Assembly: GCF_014270065.1 (NCBI RefSeq)
Contig: NZ_JACNME010000009.1
Span: forward strand, 87,951 to 151,950
Reading direction: 5' to 3'
Origin: Quadrisphaera sp. RL12-1S
GTDB taxonomy: Bacteria; Actinomycetota; Actinomycetes; Actinomycetales; Quadrisphaeraceae
DNA length: 64,000 nucleotides
Under the pieces are notes generated by a model. That model had not been told where the DNA came from, did no database searches, and saw only the letters and a program-made list of their open reading frames with translations. Below are positions 50,897-59,822 of the stretch, piece after piece. Position 1 is the stretch's first letter; each line of letters begins with the position of its first letter. Made by a program: the position numbers and the translations under genes.

Positions 50897-52204
50897 GTGG
50901 CACCAGCGGGGCGCACCACGTGCGCCGTGGTGGGCGGAGGCCCGGCGGGCGTCGTGCTCGGCCTGCTCCTGGCCAGGGCCGGCGTCGAGGTGACCGTGCT
51001 GGAGAAGCACGCCGACTTCCACCGGGACTTCCGCGGCGACACGGTCCACCCGAGCACGCTGCAGCTCCTGGACGACCTGGGCCTGTTCGCGCGGTTCGAC
51101 GCCCTGCCGCAGACCCGGCTGGAGCGGGTGGAGCTGGCCGAGGGCAGCGGCGTGGTGGCCGCCGACCTGTCGCGCCTGGGCGGGCTGGTGCCGGGCCTGC
51201 GCCACCCGTACATCGCCCTGGTGCCCCAGTGGGACCTGCTGACCCTGCTCGCCGACGCCGCCCGCGAGGAGCCCTCGTTCACCCTGCGCACCTCCACCGA
51301 GGTGGTGGGCCTGCTCACGGGACCCGCCCTCGAGACGGCCGCGGGGCAGCGGGTGACCGGGGTGCGCTGGCGCGCCACCGACGGCTCCGGGCAGGGCGGG
51401 GAGCTCGAGGCCGACCTCGTGGTGGCCTGCGACGGGCGCTGGTCCACGGCGCGGCGCGCGGCCGAGCTGGAGCCCCGCGAGCTCGACGTCCCCTTCGACG
51501 TGTGGTGGCTGCGCCTGCCGCTGGCCGACGACGCGCCCGAGGCGCAGCTGCTGCCGGTCCTGAGGCCGGGCGCCGCCGCGGTGGTGATCCCGCGGCGGAC
51601 GGCGCAGGGGCGCTACCTGCAGGTCGCCTGGCTCGGGCCGAAGGGCGGCGACGCCGCGCTGCGGGCGCGCGGCCTGGACTCCTTCCGCCGCGACGTCGCC
51701 GAGCTCCTGCCGCAGCACGCCGCCACGGCGCTGTCCCCCGACGTCATCCGGTCCTTCGACGACGTGCCCGTCCTGGACGTGCGGCTCTCCCGGCTGCCGC
51801 TGTGGCACCGGGAGGGCCTGCTGTGCATCGGCGACGCCGCGCACGCCATGTCCCCGGTGGGAGGGGTGGGCATCAACCTCGCCGTGCAGGACGCCGTCGC
51901 CGCGGCCCGCCTGCTGGCAGCGCCGCTGCGGGAGCGGCGCGTGCGCCGGTCCCACCTGGCGGCGGTCCAGCGCCGCCGGACCCCGCCCGCGGTGGTGACG
52001 CAGGCGCTGCAGCAGCAGGCGCACCGCCGGGTGCTGGGCCCCGTGCTGGCCGGTCACCTGGCGGGCCCGCCCGCCCTGGTCACGGCGGCGCTCCGCCGGG
52101 CGCCGTGGCTGTCGGTGGTGCCCGCCTACGTGGTGGGGGTGGGGGTGCGTCCCGAGCGCGCGCCGCGCTGGGCCCGGCGCTCCCCGTCCCCCCTCAGCCG
52201 CTGA
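50897..52204 (+). CDS. FAD-dependent aromatic hydroxylase-like monooxygenase
   Basis: 435-residue group A flavin monooxygenase (PHBH/UbiH fold). The FAD GxGxxG motif VVGGGPAGVVLGLLLARAG is at about residues 11-29. The DG motif VVACDGRWSTARRAAELE is near residue 175, and the GD motif LLCIGDAAHAMSPVGGVGINLAVQDA (in parts) near 312. Such enzymes hydroxylate aromatic or isoprenoid compounds with NAD(P)H. The last 80 residues are Arg/Ala-rich. The end overlaps the convergent GH13 gene by 11 bases. Substrate unknown. Confidence 0.88.
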   Translation: MAPAGRTTCAVVGGGPAGVVLGLLLARAGVEVTVLEKHADFHRDFRGDTVHPSTLQLLDDLGLFARFDALPQTRLERVELAEGSGVVAADLSRLGGLVPGLRHPYIALVPQWDLLTLLADAAREEPSFTLRTSTEVVGLLTGPALETAAGQRVTGVRWRATDGSGQGGELEADLVVACDGRWSTARRAAELEPRELDVPFDVWWLRLPLADDAPEAQLLPVLRPGAAAVVIPRRTAQGRYLQVAWLGPKGGDAALRARGLDSFRRDVAELLPQHAATALSPDVIRSFDDVPVLDVRLSRLPLWHREGLLCIGDAAHAMSPVGGVGINLAVQDAVAAARLLAAPLRERRVRRSHLAAVQRRRTPPAVVTQALQQQAHRRVLGPVLAGHLAGPPALVTAALRRAPWLSVVPAYVVGVGVRPERAPRWARRSPSPLSR

Positions 52205-53888
52205 CCACCCACGCCGCCGTGGACGGCGGCAGCTGGCCGTCGTCGTCGAGGGGGCCGCTGGTGAGCACCAGCTCCCCCGCGGGCAGCGGCGCGGCGGCAC
52301 CGGACCCGTCGTCGGTGCCCACGTTGACCACGCAGTGCCACCGCTCGCGGGCGCCGGGGCCCGCGGCCGTCGGTCGCGACCAGTGCAGGACGCCGCCGGC
52401 GGACGGCTCCCACCGCAGCTCCTCCGGCCCGAGCAGCTCCCGGCGCAGCTCCAGCGCCACCCGGTGCAGGTGCAGCGTCGAGCCCGGGTCGGCCTCCTGC
52501 ACCGAGGCCGCGGCTCCGGCGAACCACGCCGGCTGCGGCAGGTGGGGGTCCAGCCCGCCGTCGGGGCCGAACCCGAAGGAGGAGCCGTCCGGGGTCCAGG
52601 GCAGCGGCACGCGGCAGCCGTCGCGGCCCTTCTCGGCGCCCTCGGAGCGGAACGCGATCGGGTCCTGCAGCACCTCGGCCGGCAGGTCGGCCACCTCGTG
52701 CAGGCCCAGCTCCTCGCCCTGGTAGAGGTAGGTGGAGCCGGGCAGGGCCAGCTCGAGCAGCAGCCCGGCGCGAGCGCGGCGCAGCCCGAGGGCGCGGTCG
52801 AGCACCGGCTCGGCGCCGTCCCGGGTGACCCACGCCTTGGCGGCCACGTGCGAGGACAGCTCGGGGTCGGGCGGCAGCCCGTACCGGCTGGCGGCGCGCA
52901 CGCAGTCGTGGTTAGCCAGCGTCCACGTGCACGAGGCGCCGACGTCCAGCTGCTCCAGCCCCAGCTCCACCCCCCGGCGCAGCTGCGCCGCGTCCCAGCC
53001 GGCCTCGAAGAGGTCGAAGGTGAACGCCTGGCCGAGGGAGGAGGGGTCGGAGTAGCGCCACCGCCGCGAGGGGTGCACCGACGCCTCGGCGACCGCCGCG
53101 CGCGGGGGGTCGTAGGTGTCGAAGAGCTGGCGCCACTCGCGGTAGACGTCCATGAGCTCGTCGCGGTCCCACAGCGGGTGGCTGCCGTCGTCGAAGAGCG
53201 CGGTGTGCGTGGTCGGGAAGTCCACGTCGAGGTTGTTGTCCACGTCGCGCACCAGCCCGTGGGCCACGTCCACGCGGAACCCGTCCACGCCGCGGTCGGC
53301 CCAGAACCTCAGGGTGGCCAGGAAGTCCTCGCGGACCTCCCGGTTGGACCACTCCAGGTCGGGCTGCTCCTTGGCGAAGGCGTGCAGGTACCACTGGCCG
53401 TCGCCCACCGGCTCCCACGCGGAGCCGCCGAAGAGCGACTTCCACCGCGACGGCGGCTCGCTCATCGGCCCGGCCGGGCCGTCGCGCCCGTCGCGGAAGA
53501 CGTAGCGCCCCCGGGCCGCCGACCCCCGCGGCGAGGCGAGCGCCTCGCGGAACCACGGGTGCCGGTCGGAGGTGTGGTTGGGGACGATGTCGACGACGAC
53601 GCGGATGCCGGCGGCGTGCAGCGCCTGCGCCATCTCGTCGAAGTCGGCCAGGGTGCCGAGCTTCGGGTCGACGTCGCGGTGGTCGTCCACGTCGTACCCG
53701 CCGTCGGACAGGGCCGAGGGGTAGAACGGGGACAGCCACACGGCGTCCACACCCAGCTCGGACAGGTAGGGCACGCGGGAGGTGACCCCGCGCAGGTCGC
53801 CCAGCCCGTCGCCGTCGGCGTCGGCGAAGGAGCGGGGGTAGACCTGGTAGACCACGGCCTGGCGCCACCACGGAGCTGCCTGGCTCAC
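52194..53888 (-). CDS. GH13 alpha-glucosidase (oligo-1,6/maltodextrin type)
   Basis: 564-residue GH13 enzyme hydrolysing alpha-glucosides in the cytosol. The four GH13 regions are present: DIVPNHTSDRH (about 100-110), GFRVDVAHG with nucleophile Asp207, AVAEAS with acid/base Glu269, and WTLANHDCV with Asp328. A C-terminal beta-domain starts near residue 480. The GTG at 53888 overlaps the permease stop by four bases. Located as last gene of the binding-lipoprotein/permease operon, it acts on the imported sugar, probably trehalose, sucrose, maltose or isomalto-oligosaccharide. Confidence 0.93.
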   Translation of the reverse strand: MSQAAPWWRQAVVYQVYPRSFADADGDGLGDLRGVTSRVPYLSELGVDAVWLSPFYPSALSDGGYDVDDHRDVDPKLGTLADFDEMAQALHAAGIRVVVDIVPNHTSDRHPWFREALASPRGSAARGRYVFRDGRDGPAGPMSEPPSRWKSLFGGSAWEPVGDGQWYLHAFAKEQPDLEWSNREVREDFLATLRFWADRGVDGFRVDVAHGLVRDVDNNLDVDFPTTHTALFDDGSHPLWDRDELMDVYREWRQLFDTYDPPRAAVAEASVHPSRRWRYSDPSSLGQAFTFDLFEAGWDAAQLRRGVELGLEQLDVGASCTWTLANHDCVRAASRYGLPPDPELSSHVAAKAWVTRDGAEPVLDRALGLRRARAGLLLELALPGSTYLYQGEELGLHEVADLPAEVLQDPIAFRSEGAEKGRDGCRVPLPWTPDGSSFGFGPDGGLDPHLPQPAWFAGAAASVQEADPGSTLHLHRVALELRRELLGPEELRWEPSAGGVLHWSRPTAAGPGARERWHCVVNVGTDDGSGAAAPLPAGELVLTSGPLDDDGQLPPSTAAWVVSG

Positions 53889-54799
53889 TTGATGGCACCC
53901 CGCGTGACACCGGACATCACCCAGCGCTGGGCGAAGACGTAGACGATGATCGTCGGAGCCATCGCCATGAGGTAGCTGGCGAACGCCACGTTGTAGTCCG
54001 TGGAGAACGAGCTCTGGAAGATCTGCTGGATCACGGGGATCGTCTGCAGGTCGGGGTTGGCGGTGATGAGCGACGGCATCATGAAGTCGTTCCAGGCCGC
54101 GAGGAAGGCGAAGATGCCGACCGTGGCGTTCATGGGCGCCAGCAGCGGGAAGATCAGCTTCCAGAAGACCTGCCACGTGGTGGCGCCCTCCAGGCGGGCG
54201 CTCTCCTCGAGCTCACCGGGGATGGAGCGCAGGAAGGCGGAGTAGAGCAGCACGCTGAAGGACAGCTGGAACAGGACGTGCAGCACGGCCACCCCGACGG
54301 GGTTGTCCAGGCTGAGGTAGGCGGTGAGCTTGACCTGCGGCAGGGCGATGACCGGGAACGGGATGAACATCGCTGCGAGCAGGTAGAAGTAGCTGTACCG
54401 GAAGAGCTTGCGGTCCCACTGCTTCACGATGGCGTAGGCCGCCAGCGACCCGAGCACGATGACGCCGAAGACGCTGGCCGCGGCGACGAGGACCGAGATG
54501 ACGAACGCCGTGGGGAACCCGACGAGGTTCCAGGCGTCGGCGAAGCTGCCCGGGTTGAAGGGCGCGGGGAGCGAGAAGCCGTTGCCGTCCACCGACTGCT
54601 CGGGCGTCTTGAACGCCATCGTCACGGTGAGGTACAGCGGCAGGATGACCGTGAGGGCGCACACGACCAGCACGCCCGTGAGCAGCCAGGCGCTGCGGTT
54701 GGCGCGGCCGCTGACGGCCCCGCCGCGCTGGAGGCCCTCGTTGCGCCGGGCGTTCTTGGCGGCGGCCTCGACGGTGGCCGGGTCGGCAGCGATGGCCAT
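53885..54799 (-). CDS. sugar ABC transporter permease (MalG-like)
   Basis: 304-residue inner membrane permease of the CUT1 family with six helices after a 38-residue cytosolic head. The EAA loop reads GELEESARLEGATTWQVFWKL (in parts) and is followed by FPLLAPMNATVGIF. Its start overlaps the first permease stop by one base and its end overlaps the GH13 start by four bases. It is a subunit of the alpha-glucoside importer. Confidence 0.93.
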   Translation of the reverse strand: MAIAADPATVEAAAKNARRNEGLQRGGAVSGRANRSAWLLTGVLVVCALTVILPLYLTVTMAFKTPEQSVDGNGFSLPAPFNPGSFADAWNLVGFPTAFVISVLVAAASVFGVIVLGSLAAYAIVKQWDRKLFRYSYFYLLAAMFIPFPVIALPQVKLTAYLSLDNPVGVAVLHVLFQLSFSVLLYSAFLRSIPGELEESARLEGATTWQVFWKLIFPLLAPMNATVGIFAFLAAWNDFMMPSLITANPDLQTIPVIQQIFQSSFSTDYNVAFASYLMAMAPTIIVYVFAQRWVMSGVTRGAIK

Positions 54800-55668
54800 C
54801 AGAGACTCACCCCTCGGCGGTTGATGATGCGGAGCTGGGCGATGGAGATGAGCACGGTGATGATGAAGAAGACCACCGCGTTGGCCATCTGGTAGGCGTA
54901 GTCACCGCTGGTGAAGCCCGTGAAGATGGTCATGGCCACGGACGAGGTCGCCGTCCCGGGGCCGCCGTTGGTGAGGCCGACGATGATGTCGTAGGCGTTG
55001 AGGAAGTTCTTGAAGCCGAGCACCGTGTTGATCACCACGTAGCCCGCCACCAGCGGCAGCGTGATGGAGGTGAACTGGCGCCACGGGGTCGCGCCGTCCA
55101 GGGAGGAGGCCTCGTAGACCTCCTCGGGGATGGCGAGCAGCCCGGCGAGGTAGATGATCAGCGCGCTCGGGATCGCCTGCCACGCGGTGACGACGACGAC
55201 GGCCACCCAGGCCCAGTCCGCGTTCGCCAGGATGCTGCTGCCGCCGAAGACGGCGGGGATCGACGTCGAGAAGATGTAGTTGAAGACGTAGGCGATGACG
55301 ATGCCCGAGACCACCATGGGGATGAAGAAGACCCCGCGCAGCGCCGTCTTGAACTTGATCTTCGAGTTGAGCAGCACCGCGAGGAACAGCGCGATGGCGT
55401 TCACGAGCAGCACCGTGACCACGGAGAAGCCGATGGTGAACCCGTAGGAGCTCAGGATGCGCGGGTCGGTGAAGAGCACCAGGTAGTTCGACAGCCCGAC
55501 GAAGCTGTACTCGCCGTAGCCGACGTAGTTGGTGACGGAGTAGAACATGCCCGCGAGCGCCGGCCCGATGATGAGCAGGGTGAACAGCAGCAGCGCGGGC
55601 AGCAGCATCACGTAGAAGGCCGCGTCGACCTTCTTGCGCCCGCGACGGGCGGGGGTGGCGGCGCTCAC
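54799..55668 (-). CDS. sugar ABC transporter permease (MalF-like)
   Basis: 289-residue CUT1 permease with six helices; the EAA loop is PEEVYEASSLDGATPWRQF. The N-terminus is short and basic (RRGRKK). The GTG at 55668 overlaps the binding-protein stop (GTGA). With the second permease and the lipoprotein it forms an importer whose ATPase is not encoded here. Confidence 0.93.
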   Translation of the reverse strand: MSAATPARRGRKKVDAAFYVMLLPALLLFTLLIIGPALAGMFYSVTNYVGYGEYSFVGLSNYLVLFTDPRILSSYGFTIGFSVVTVLLVNAIALFLAVLLNSKIKFKTALRGVFFIPMVVSGIVIAYVFNYIFSTSIPAVFGGSSILANADWAWVAVVVVTAWQAIPSALIIYLAGLLAIPEEVYEASSLDGATPWRQFTSITLPLVAGYVVINTVLGFKNFLNAYDIIVGLTNGGPGTATSSVAMTIFTGFTSGDYAYQMANAVVFFIITVLISIAQLRIINRRGVSL

Positions 55669-56951
55669 GAGAGGGCCGACCGCTCGGCGAGGCGGTTCCA
55701 GTCCGCGTCGAGGGTGCGCAGCATGCCGTCTCCGTCTCCGTCCAGGAGGGCGCCCTGGAAGTAGTTCTCGAGGGGGATGGTGTTGGGCACGAAGGTGCTC
55801 GAGCCCTGGTAGATGCGCCCGGCGTCGAGGTAGGGAGCGAGCCCCGCGGTGCGCGGGTCGGTCGTCCCCTGGGCGCCCTGGAGGGGGGAGAACGCGAGGT
55901 TCTTCTGGTTGTAGGTGGTGCAGACCTCGGGCCGCATCATCCACTGGACGAACTTCGTGGCCTCGGCGACGTCGCCGCTCGCGACGGGGACCCACAGCGC
56001 CAGGTCGAGGTTGACGCGGGCGGCCCGGTCGTCGGCGTCCTCGGTCATGGGCAGCGCGAACGTCCCCAGCTCGAGGTTCGCGTCGGTCTTGGCGATCTCA
56101 CCGAGCGCCCAGGGGCCCTGGCAGTACATGGCGACCTTCCCCTGGCCCATGGCGAGGTTGCCGTCGGCATAGGTCTTGGAGGGGAAGTCGGGGTTGAAGT
56201 AGTCGCGCAGCGCGAGGATGTTCTTCATCACCGGGCTGAAGGTCTCCAGGAAGGTCGGCTTGGCCCCGTCACCCTCGGCCAGCTTGGCCTTGTAGAAGGC
56301 GGGGACGTCGGCGCCGGAGCCCGTCGCGTAGTCCCACATCCCCTGGCGCGTGGTCCACGGGTCGCGGGCCGTGGTGTAGATGGGCGTGATCCCCGCGGCC
56401 TTGAACTTCTCGCAGGCCTCCACCAGCTCGGGGAAGGTGGTGGGCACCTCGACGCCGTTGTCCGCGAAGAGCTTGACGTTGTAGATGACGCCCGCAGCGG
56501 TCACCGACCACGGCAGCACGCTGGTCTGGCCCTCGAAGTTGGCGTACTGGTCGACCAGCGACTGGTAGGACGGGTTGATCGTCCCCGCCTCGGGCAGGTC
56601 CGCGAGGTCGGTGAGCACGCCGCCGCGCACGTAGTTCGAGGTCTCGAGGTTATAGTTGTAGCAGGCGACGTCCGGCGGGGCCCCGCGCACGAACTGCGGG
56701 ACGATCGAGGTCTGCGTGCCGTCGTGGTCGATGGTCACGGCGCTCTGACTGGCGTTGTACTGCTGCGCCAGGTCGTCGAAGTAGGCGAGCACCTCAGGCT
56801 TGTTCGCCACCCACCGGAGGGTCTCGCGACCGGCGCCGGCGCTGGAGCCGCAGCCGGCCAGCGACAGCGGGACCGCTCCAGCGGCAGCGCCGAGGCCCAC
56901 CAGCTTGAGCAGGGAGCGGCGGCTCATGCCGCCGCGCGGAGGACCGTTCAC
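55665..56951 (-). CDS. sugar ABC transporter substrate-binding lipoprotein
   Basis: 428-residue extracytoplasmic binding protein. The signal region has a twin-arginine start SRRSLLKLVG (Arg11-Arg12), a hydrophobic core and the lipobox LAGC with Cys34. The mature part is the family-1 sugar-binding fold. The GTG at 56951 is chosen over an ATG at 56927 because AAGGGG lies 5 bases before it. It is the first gene of the alpha-glucoside operon, divergent from the ROK repressor gene. Confidence 0.9.
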   Translation of the reverse strand: MNGPPRGGMSRRSLLKLVGLGAAAGAVPLSLAGCGSSAGAGRETLRWVANKPEVLAYFDDLAQQYNASQSAVTIDHDGTQTSIVPQFVRGAPPDVACYNYNLETSNYVRGGVLTDLADLPEAGTINPSYQSLVDQYANFEGQTSVLPWSVTAAGVIYNVKLFADNGVEVPTTFPELVEACEKFKAAGITPIYTTARDPWTTRQGMWDYATGSGADVPAFYKAKLAEGDGAKPTFLETFSPVMKNILALRDYFNPDFPSKTYADGNLAMGQGKVAMYCQGPWALGEIAKTDANLELGTFALPMTEDADDRAARVNLDLALWVPVASGDVAEATKFVQWMMRPEVCTTYNQKNLAFSPLQGAQGTTDPRTAGLAPYLDAGRIYQGSSTFVPNTIPLENYFQGALLDGDGDGMLRTLDADWNRLAERSALS

Positions 56952-56989
56952 GGGCACCCCTTCGTGCTCGGCCCCGCGGTGCGGGGTAA

Positions 56990-57010
56990 TTGATTGACAT
57001 CGTGAAGCAA
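56990..57010. promoter_or_regulatory. candidate ROK repressor operator in the divergent region
   Basis: 21-base pseudo-palindrome: TTGATTGAC, three central bases, then GTGAAGCAA; seven of nine arm positions are complementary. It is the only AT-rich stretch between the divergent binding-protein and ROK genes and also contains a TTGACA hexamer. It is a plausible common operator for both directions. Confidence 0.5.
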
Positions 57011-57039
57011 GTTGCGAGAGCGTGGCACCGTGACCGCCC

Positions 57040-57045
57040 TAGAGT
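57040..57045 (+). promoter_or_regulatory. -10 element of the ROK gene (leaderless)
   Basis: TAGAGT, 8 bases before the GTG at 57054, with no ribosome site between. It supports the shorter ROK start. Confidence 0.4.
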
Positions 57046-57053
57046 CAAGCCCC

Positions 57054-58313
57054 GTGCACGTCGCCCGCCCGGGGCAGCGGGAGAGGACCACCTCCACCCG
57101 TGCTCTCCGCCAGGCCTCCACGACCTCCGTGCTGGAGGCGCTCTGGCACGGCGAGCCCGTCACCGGCAGCGACCTCATCGCCACCACCGGCCTGACCCGC
57201 GCCACCGTCCACGACGTCTGCGCCGACCTCATCGCCGCCGGCTGGGTGGAGGAGCTCGCGGACCAGCGCGCCCACGGCAGCTACGCCCGGGGGCGACCGG
57301 CCCGGCGGTACGGCCTGCGAGCGCGTGCGGGCGTCGTCCTGGGCCTGGAGGCCTCCAGCGCGCGCTGCACCGCCCTGGTGACCGACCTGCTCGGCACCCC
57401 CCTGGGCACCGCCGAGAGCACCTGCCGGCGCGACGCCGGCGAGCGCAGGACGGCGGCCGGCGAGGCGGCGGGGGCGGCCCTGGCCGAAGCCGGCGCCACC
57501 GTCGACGAGGTGCTGGCCTGCACGGTCGCGGTGCCGGCGCCCATCGCTGCCTCCGGACGGGTCGAGGTCCGCAGCAACCCGTACTGGGTGCTCATGGACG
57601 CAGGGCTCAGCGAGCACCTGCAGCGCCGGCTGTCGTGCCCGGTCCGCCTGGCCAACGACGCCGACCTCGCGGCGCTGGCCGAGGGCCGCCGGGGCGGGGC
57701 GGCCGGCGTGCGGGACCACATCACGGTGCTGGCCGACGGCGGCTTCGGCGCCGGCCTCGTGGCGGCCGGCTCCCTGGTGCGGGGGCGGTGGGGCCGGGGC
57801 GGGGAGATGCGCTGGCTGGACCTGGTCACCGACGTCGGCGCCCCCATCGGGCTGGGCCCGCTGCTGGCCTTCTGGGACGCGGAGGGCACCGACGCCTTCC
57901 CCGACACCCACGGGCCGCTGGAGGCCGAGCCCGGCACCGGGGACCTCGAGGCCGACCTCGAGCGGGCCCAGCGGGTGCTGCGCTCCGCGGCGGCGGGCGA
58001 CCCGCGCGCCCTCGAGGTCACCCAGCGCGCCGGGCGCCACCTGGCGCGGGTCGTCGCCACGGCAGCGGGGCTGTTCGACCCGGAGGTCGTGGTGCTCGCC
58101 GGTCAGCTCGCGGCCGACCTGGCCCCCGTCGTCGACGCGGCGGCCGCGATCCTGCCCGAGCTCCTCGACGAGCCCGTGCCGCGCCTGGTGACCTCCCGCC
58201 TCGGCGGCGACGTCATCGCGCTCGGGGCAGCACAGCAGGCCCTGGACGACGTCCGCGCCGGCGCGCTGGACCTCCGCCTGCCCGGCGCCGCCGCGTCCCT
58301 GGCCGGGCGCTGA
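57054..58313 (+). CDS. ROK family transcriptional repressor
   Basis: 419-residue repressor. An N-terminal winged helix (about residues 16-75, with TGSDLIATTGLTRATVHDVCADLI in parts) precedes a ROK domain (about 95-400). The sugar-kinase residues are degenerate: the usual DxGxT motif reads GLEASSARCTAL, and the CxCGxxGC zinc knuckle is absent. It therefore senses a sugar without phosphorylating it. The divergent position next to the importer and the GH13 gene indicates that these are its targets. Frames upstream allow GTG or ATG at 57012 and 57030, but the -10 element argues for 57054. Confidence 0.88.
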   Translation: MHVARPGQRERTTSTRALRQASTTSVLEALWHGEPVTGSDLIATTGLTRATVHDVCADLIAAGWVEELADQRAHGSYARGRPARRYGLRARAGVVLGLEASSARCTALVTDLLGTPLGTAESTCRRDAGERRTAAGEAAGAALAEAGATVDEVLACTVAVPAPIAASGRVEVRSNPYWVLMDAGLSEHLQRRLSCPVRLANDADLAALAEGRRGGAAGVRDHITVLADGGFGAGLVAAGSLVRGRWGRGGEMRWLDLVTDVGAPIGLGPLLAFWDAEGTDAFPDTHGPLEAEPGTGDLEADLERAQRVLRSAAAGDPRALEVTQRAGRHLARVVATAAGLFDPEVVVLAGQLAADLAPVVDAAAAILPELLDEPVPRLVTSRLGGDVIALGAAQQALDDVRAGALDLRLPGAAASLAGR

Positions 58314-58373
58314 CCGCTCGTCAGCACCCGACCAGGGACGCGGGAGGCGGTGGCGCTCAGCCGACCGCGGAGG

Positions 58374-59384
58374 TCAGAGCCACTTCGCCGCGAGGTGCTC
58401 GGCCACCACGCGGCGCACGGTGCCCGACTGCGTGCGCAGCACGATGGACTCGGTGCGGATGATGCCGTCGACGTGGCGGACCCCGTCCAGCAGGCCGCCG
58501 TCGGTGACGCCGGTCGCCACGAAGAACGCGTCCTCGCCCTTGACGAGGTCGTCGGCGTCGTAGACGTGGTCCATGAGCAGACCGGCCGCGAGGCCGCGGT
58601 CGCGCTCGGCGTCGTCCTTGGGGGCCAGCACGCCCTGCATGAAGCCGCCCAGGGCCTTGACGGCGCACGCCGTCGTGACTCCCTCGGGACTGCCTCCGAT
58701 GCCCACGCACATGTCGATGCGGGTGCCCGCGCGCGCCGCGTTGATGCCCCCGGCCACGTCACCGTCCAGCAGGAGCCGGGTCCCCGCCCCCGCCTCGCGG
58801 ATCTCCCGGACGATCCCCTCGTGCCGGGGCCTGTCCAGGATCGCGACGACGACCTCCTCGGGCTGCTTGCCCAGCGCAGCGGCGAGGGCGCGGATGTTCT
58901 CGCCCACCGGCTTGCGGATGTCCACGACGCCGCGGCCCTCCGGTCCGGTGACCAGCTTGTCCATGTAGAAGACGCTGGACGCGTCGAGCATGGCGCCGCG
59001 GTCCGCCACGGCGATGACGGACAGGGCGTTCTGGCGGCCCGCGGCCGCCATCGAGGTGCCGTCGACGGGATCGACCGCCACGTCGCAGGCGGGGCCCTGG
59101 CCGTTGCCGACCCGCTCGCCGTTGAAGAGCATGGGCGCCTCGTCCTTCTCGCCCTCCCCGATGACGACGACGCCGTCGAAGGAGACGGTCGCCAGGAAGG
59201 CGCGCATCGCGTCGACAGCGGCTCCGTCGACGGCGATCTTGTCGCCCTTGCCGATGAACGGGACGGCCCGGATGGCCGCGGCCTCCGTGGCGCGCACCAG
59301 CTCGAGGGCGAGGTTGCGGTCGGGGCGGTCGTTCCGGCTGGTGGACGTGGTGCTGGGCGTGCTGACCGGGGTGCTGTGCGTCAT
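58374..59384 (-). CDS. glpX: class II fructose-1,6-bisphosphatase
   Basis: 336-residue GlpX-type phosphatase of gluconeogenesis, hydrolysing fructose-1,6-bisphosphate. The lithium-sensitive phosphatase metal motif DPVDGTSMAA (about residues 104-113) and the GEGEKDEAPML acidic site (about 76-86) are intact. The first 20 residues are a Ser/Thr/Pro-rich extension before the conserved RNLALELVRATEAAAI. The ATG at 59384 has CGGAGGAG 5 bases upstream. Actinobacteria rely on this class II enzyme rather than class I. Confidence 0.96.
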   Translation of the reverse strand: MTHSTPVSTPSTTSTSRNDRPDRNLALELVRATEAAAIRAVPFIGKGDKIAVDGAAVDAMRAFLATVSFDGVVVIGEGEKDEAPMLFNGERVGNGQGPACDVAVDPVDGTSMAAAGRQNALSVIAVADRGAMLDASSVFYMDKLVTGPEGRGVVDIRKPVGENIRALAAALGKQPEEVVVAILDRPRHEGIVREIREAGAGTRLLLDGDVAGGINAARAGTRIDMCVGIGGSPEGVTTACAVKALGGFMQGVLAPKDDAERDRGLAAGLLMDHVYDADDLVKGEDAFFVATGVTDGGLLDGVRHVDGIIRTESIVLRTQSGTVRRVVAEHLAAKWL

Positions 59385-59461
59385 CGCGTCTCCTCCGTCG
59401 GCGGTGTGGGGCCGGGTGTCGGCGGGGCTGCGGCGATCCTCCCACAGTTCATTGCCTGCTG

Positions 59462-59467
59462 TATGGT
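59462..59467 (+). promoter_or_regulatory. -10 element of the ArsR-CDF operon
   Basis: TATGGT, 7 bases before the GTG at 59475, in the short region divergent from glpX. The adjacent CATTGCCTGCTGTATG is weakly symmetrical and could be the ArsR site. Confidence 0.45.
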
Positions 59468-59474
59468 CGGGGAC

Positions 59475-59822
59475 GTGGCCACCCTGACGAGCCTCGCCGA
59501 CCGCAGCGCTCCCCCCGCCGCCGGAGCGCGCGTGCTCGCGCGCTTCGGGCACGCCCTGTCGGACCCCACGCGGGCGCGGCTGCTGCTCGCCCTGCGCCAG
59601 GCGCCGGGGTACCCCGCGGAGCTGGCTGACGAGCTGGGCGTCTCCCGCCAGAACCTGTCGAACCACCTGGCCTGCCTGCGCGGCTGCGGCCTGGTCGTGG
59701 CCTCGCAGGAGGGGCGGCGCGTGCGCTACGCCCTGGCCGACCCGGCGCTCGGCCACGCCCTGGAGGACCTCCTGTCCGCCGTCGCCGCCGTCGACCTCCT
59801 CGCCGAGGAGGGCCACCGGTGA
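59475..59822 (+). CDS. ArsR/SmtB family metal-sensing repressor (CmtR-like)
   Basis: 115-residue winged-helix repressor. The recognition helix region QNLSNHLACLRGCGLVV contains Cys67 and Cys71, the two ligands of the CmtR cadmium/lead site. The third CmtR ligand, a C-terminal Cys, is absent here. The downstream overlapping CDF exporter (four-base overlap) shows that it controls metal efflux. The GTG at 59475 is preferred on the -10 element; an in-frame ATG at 59463 overlaps that hexamer. Confidence 0.88.
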   Translation: MATLTSLADRSAPPAAGARVLARFGHALSDPTRARLLLALRQAPGYPAELADELGVSRQNLSNHLACLRGCGLVVASQEGRRVRYALADPALGHALEDLLSAVAAVDLLAEEGHR

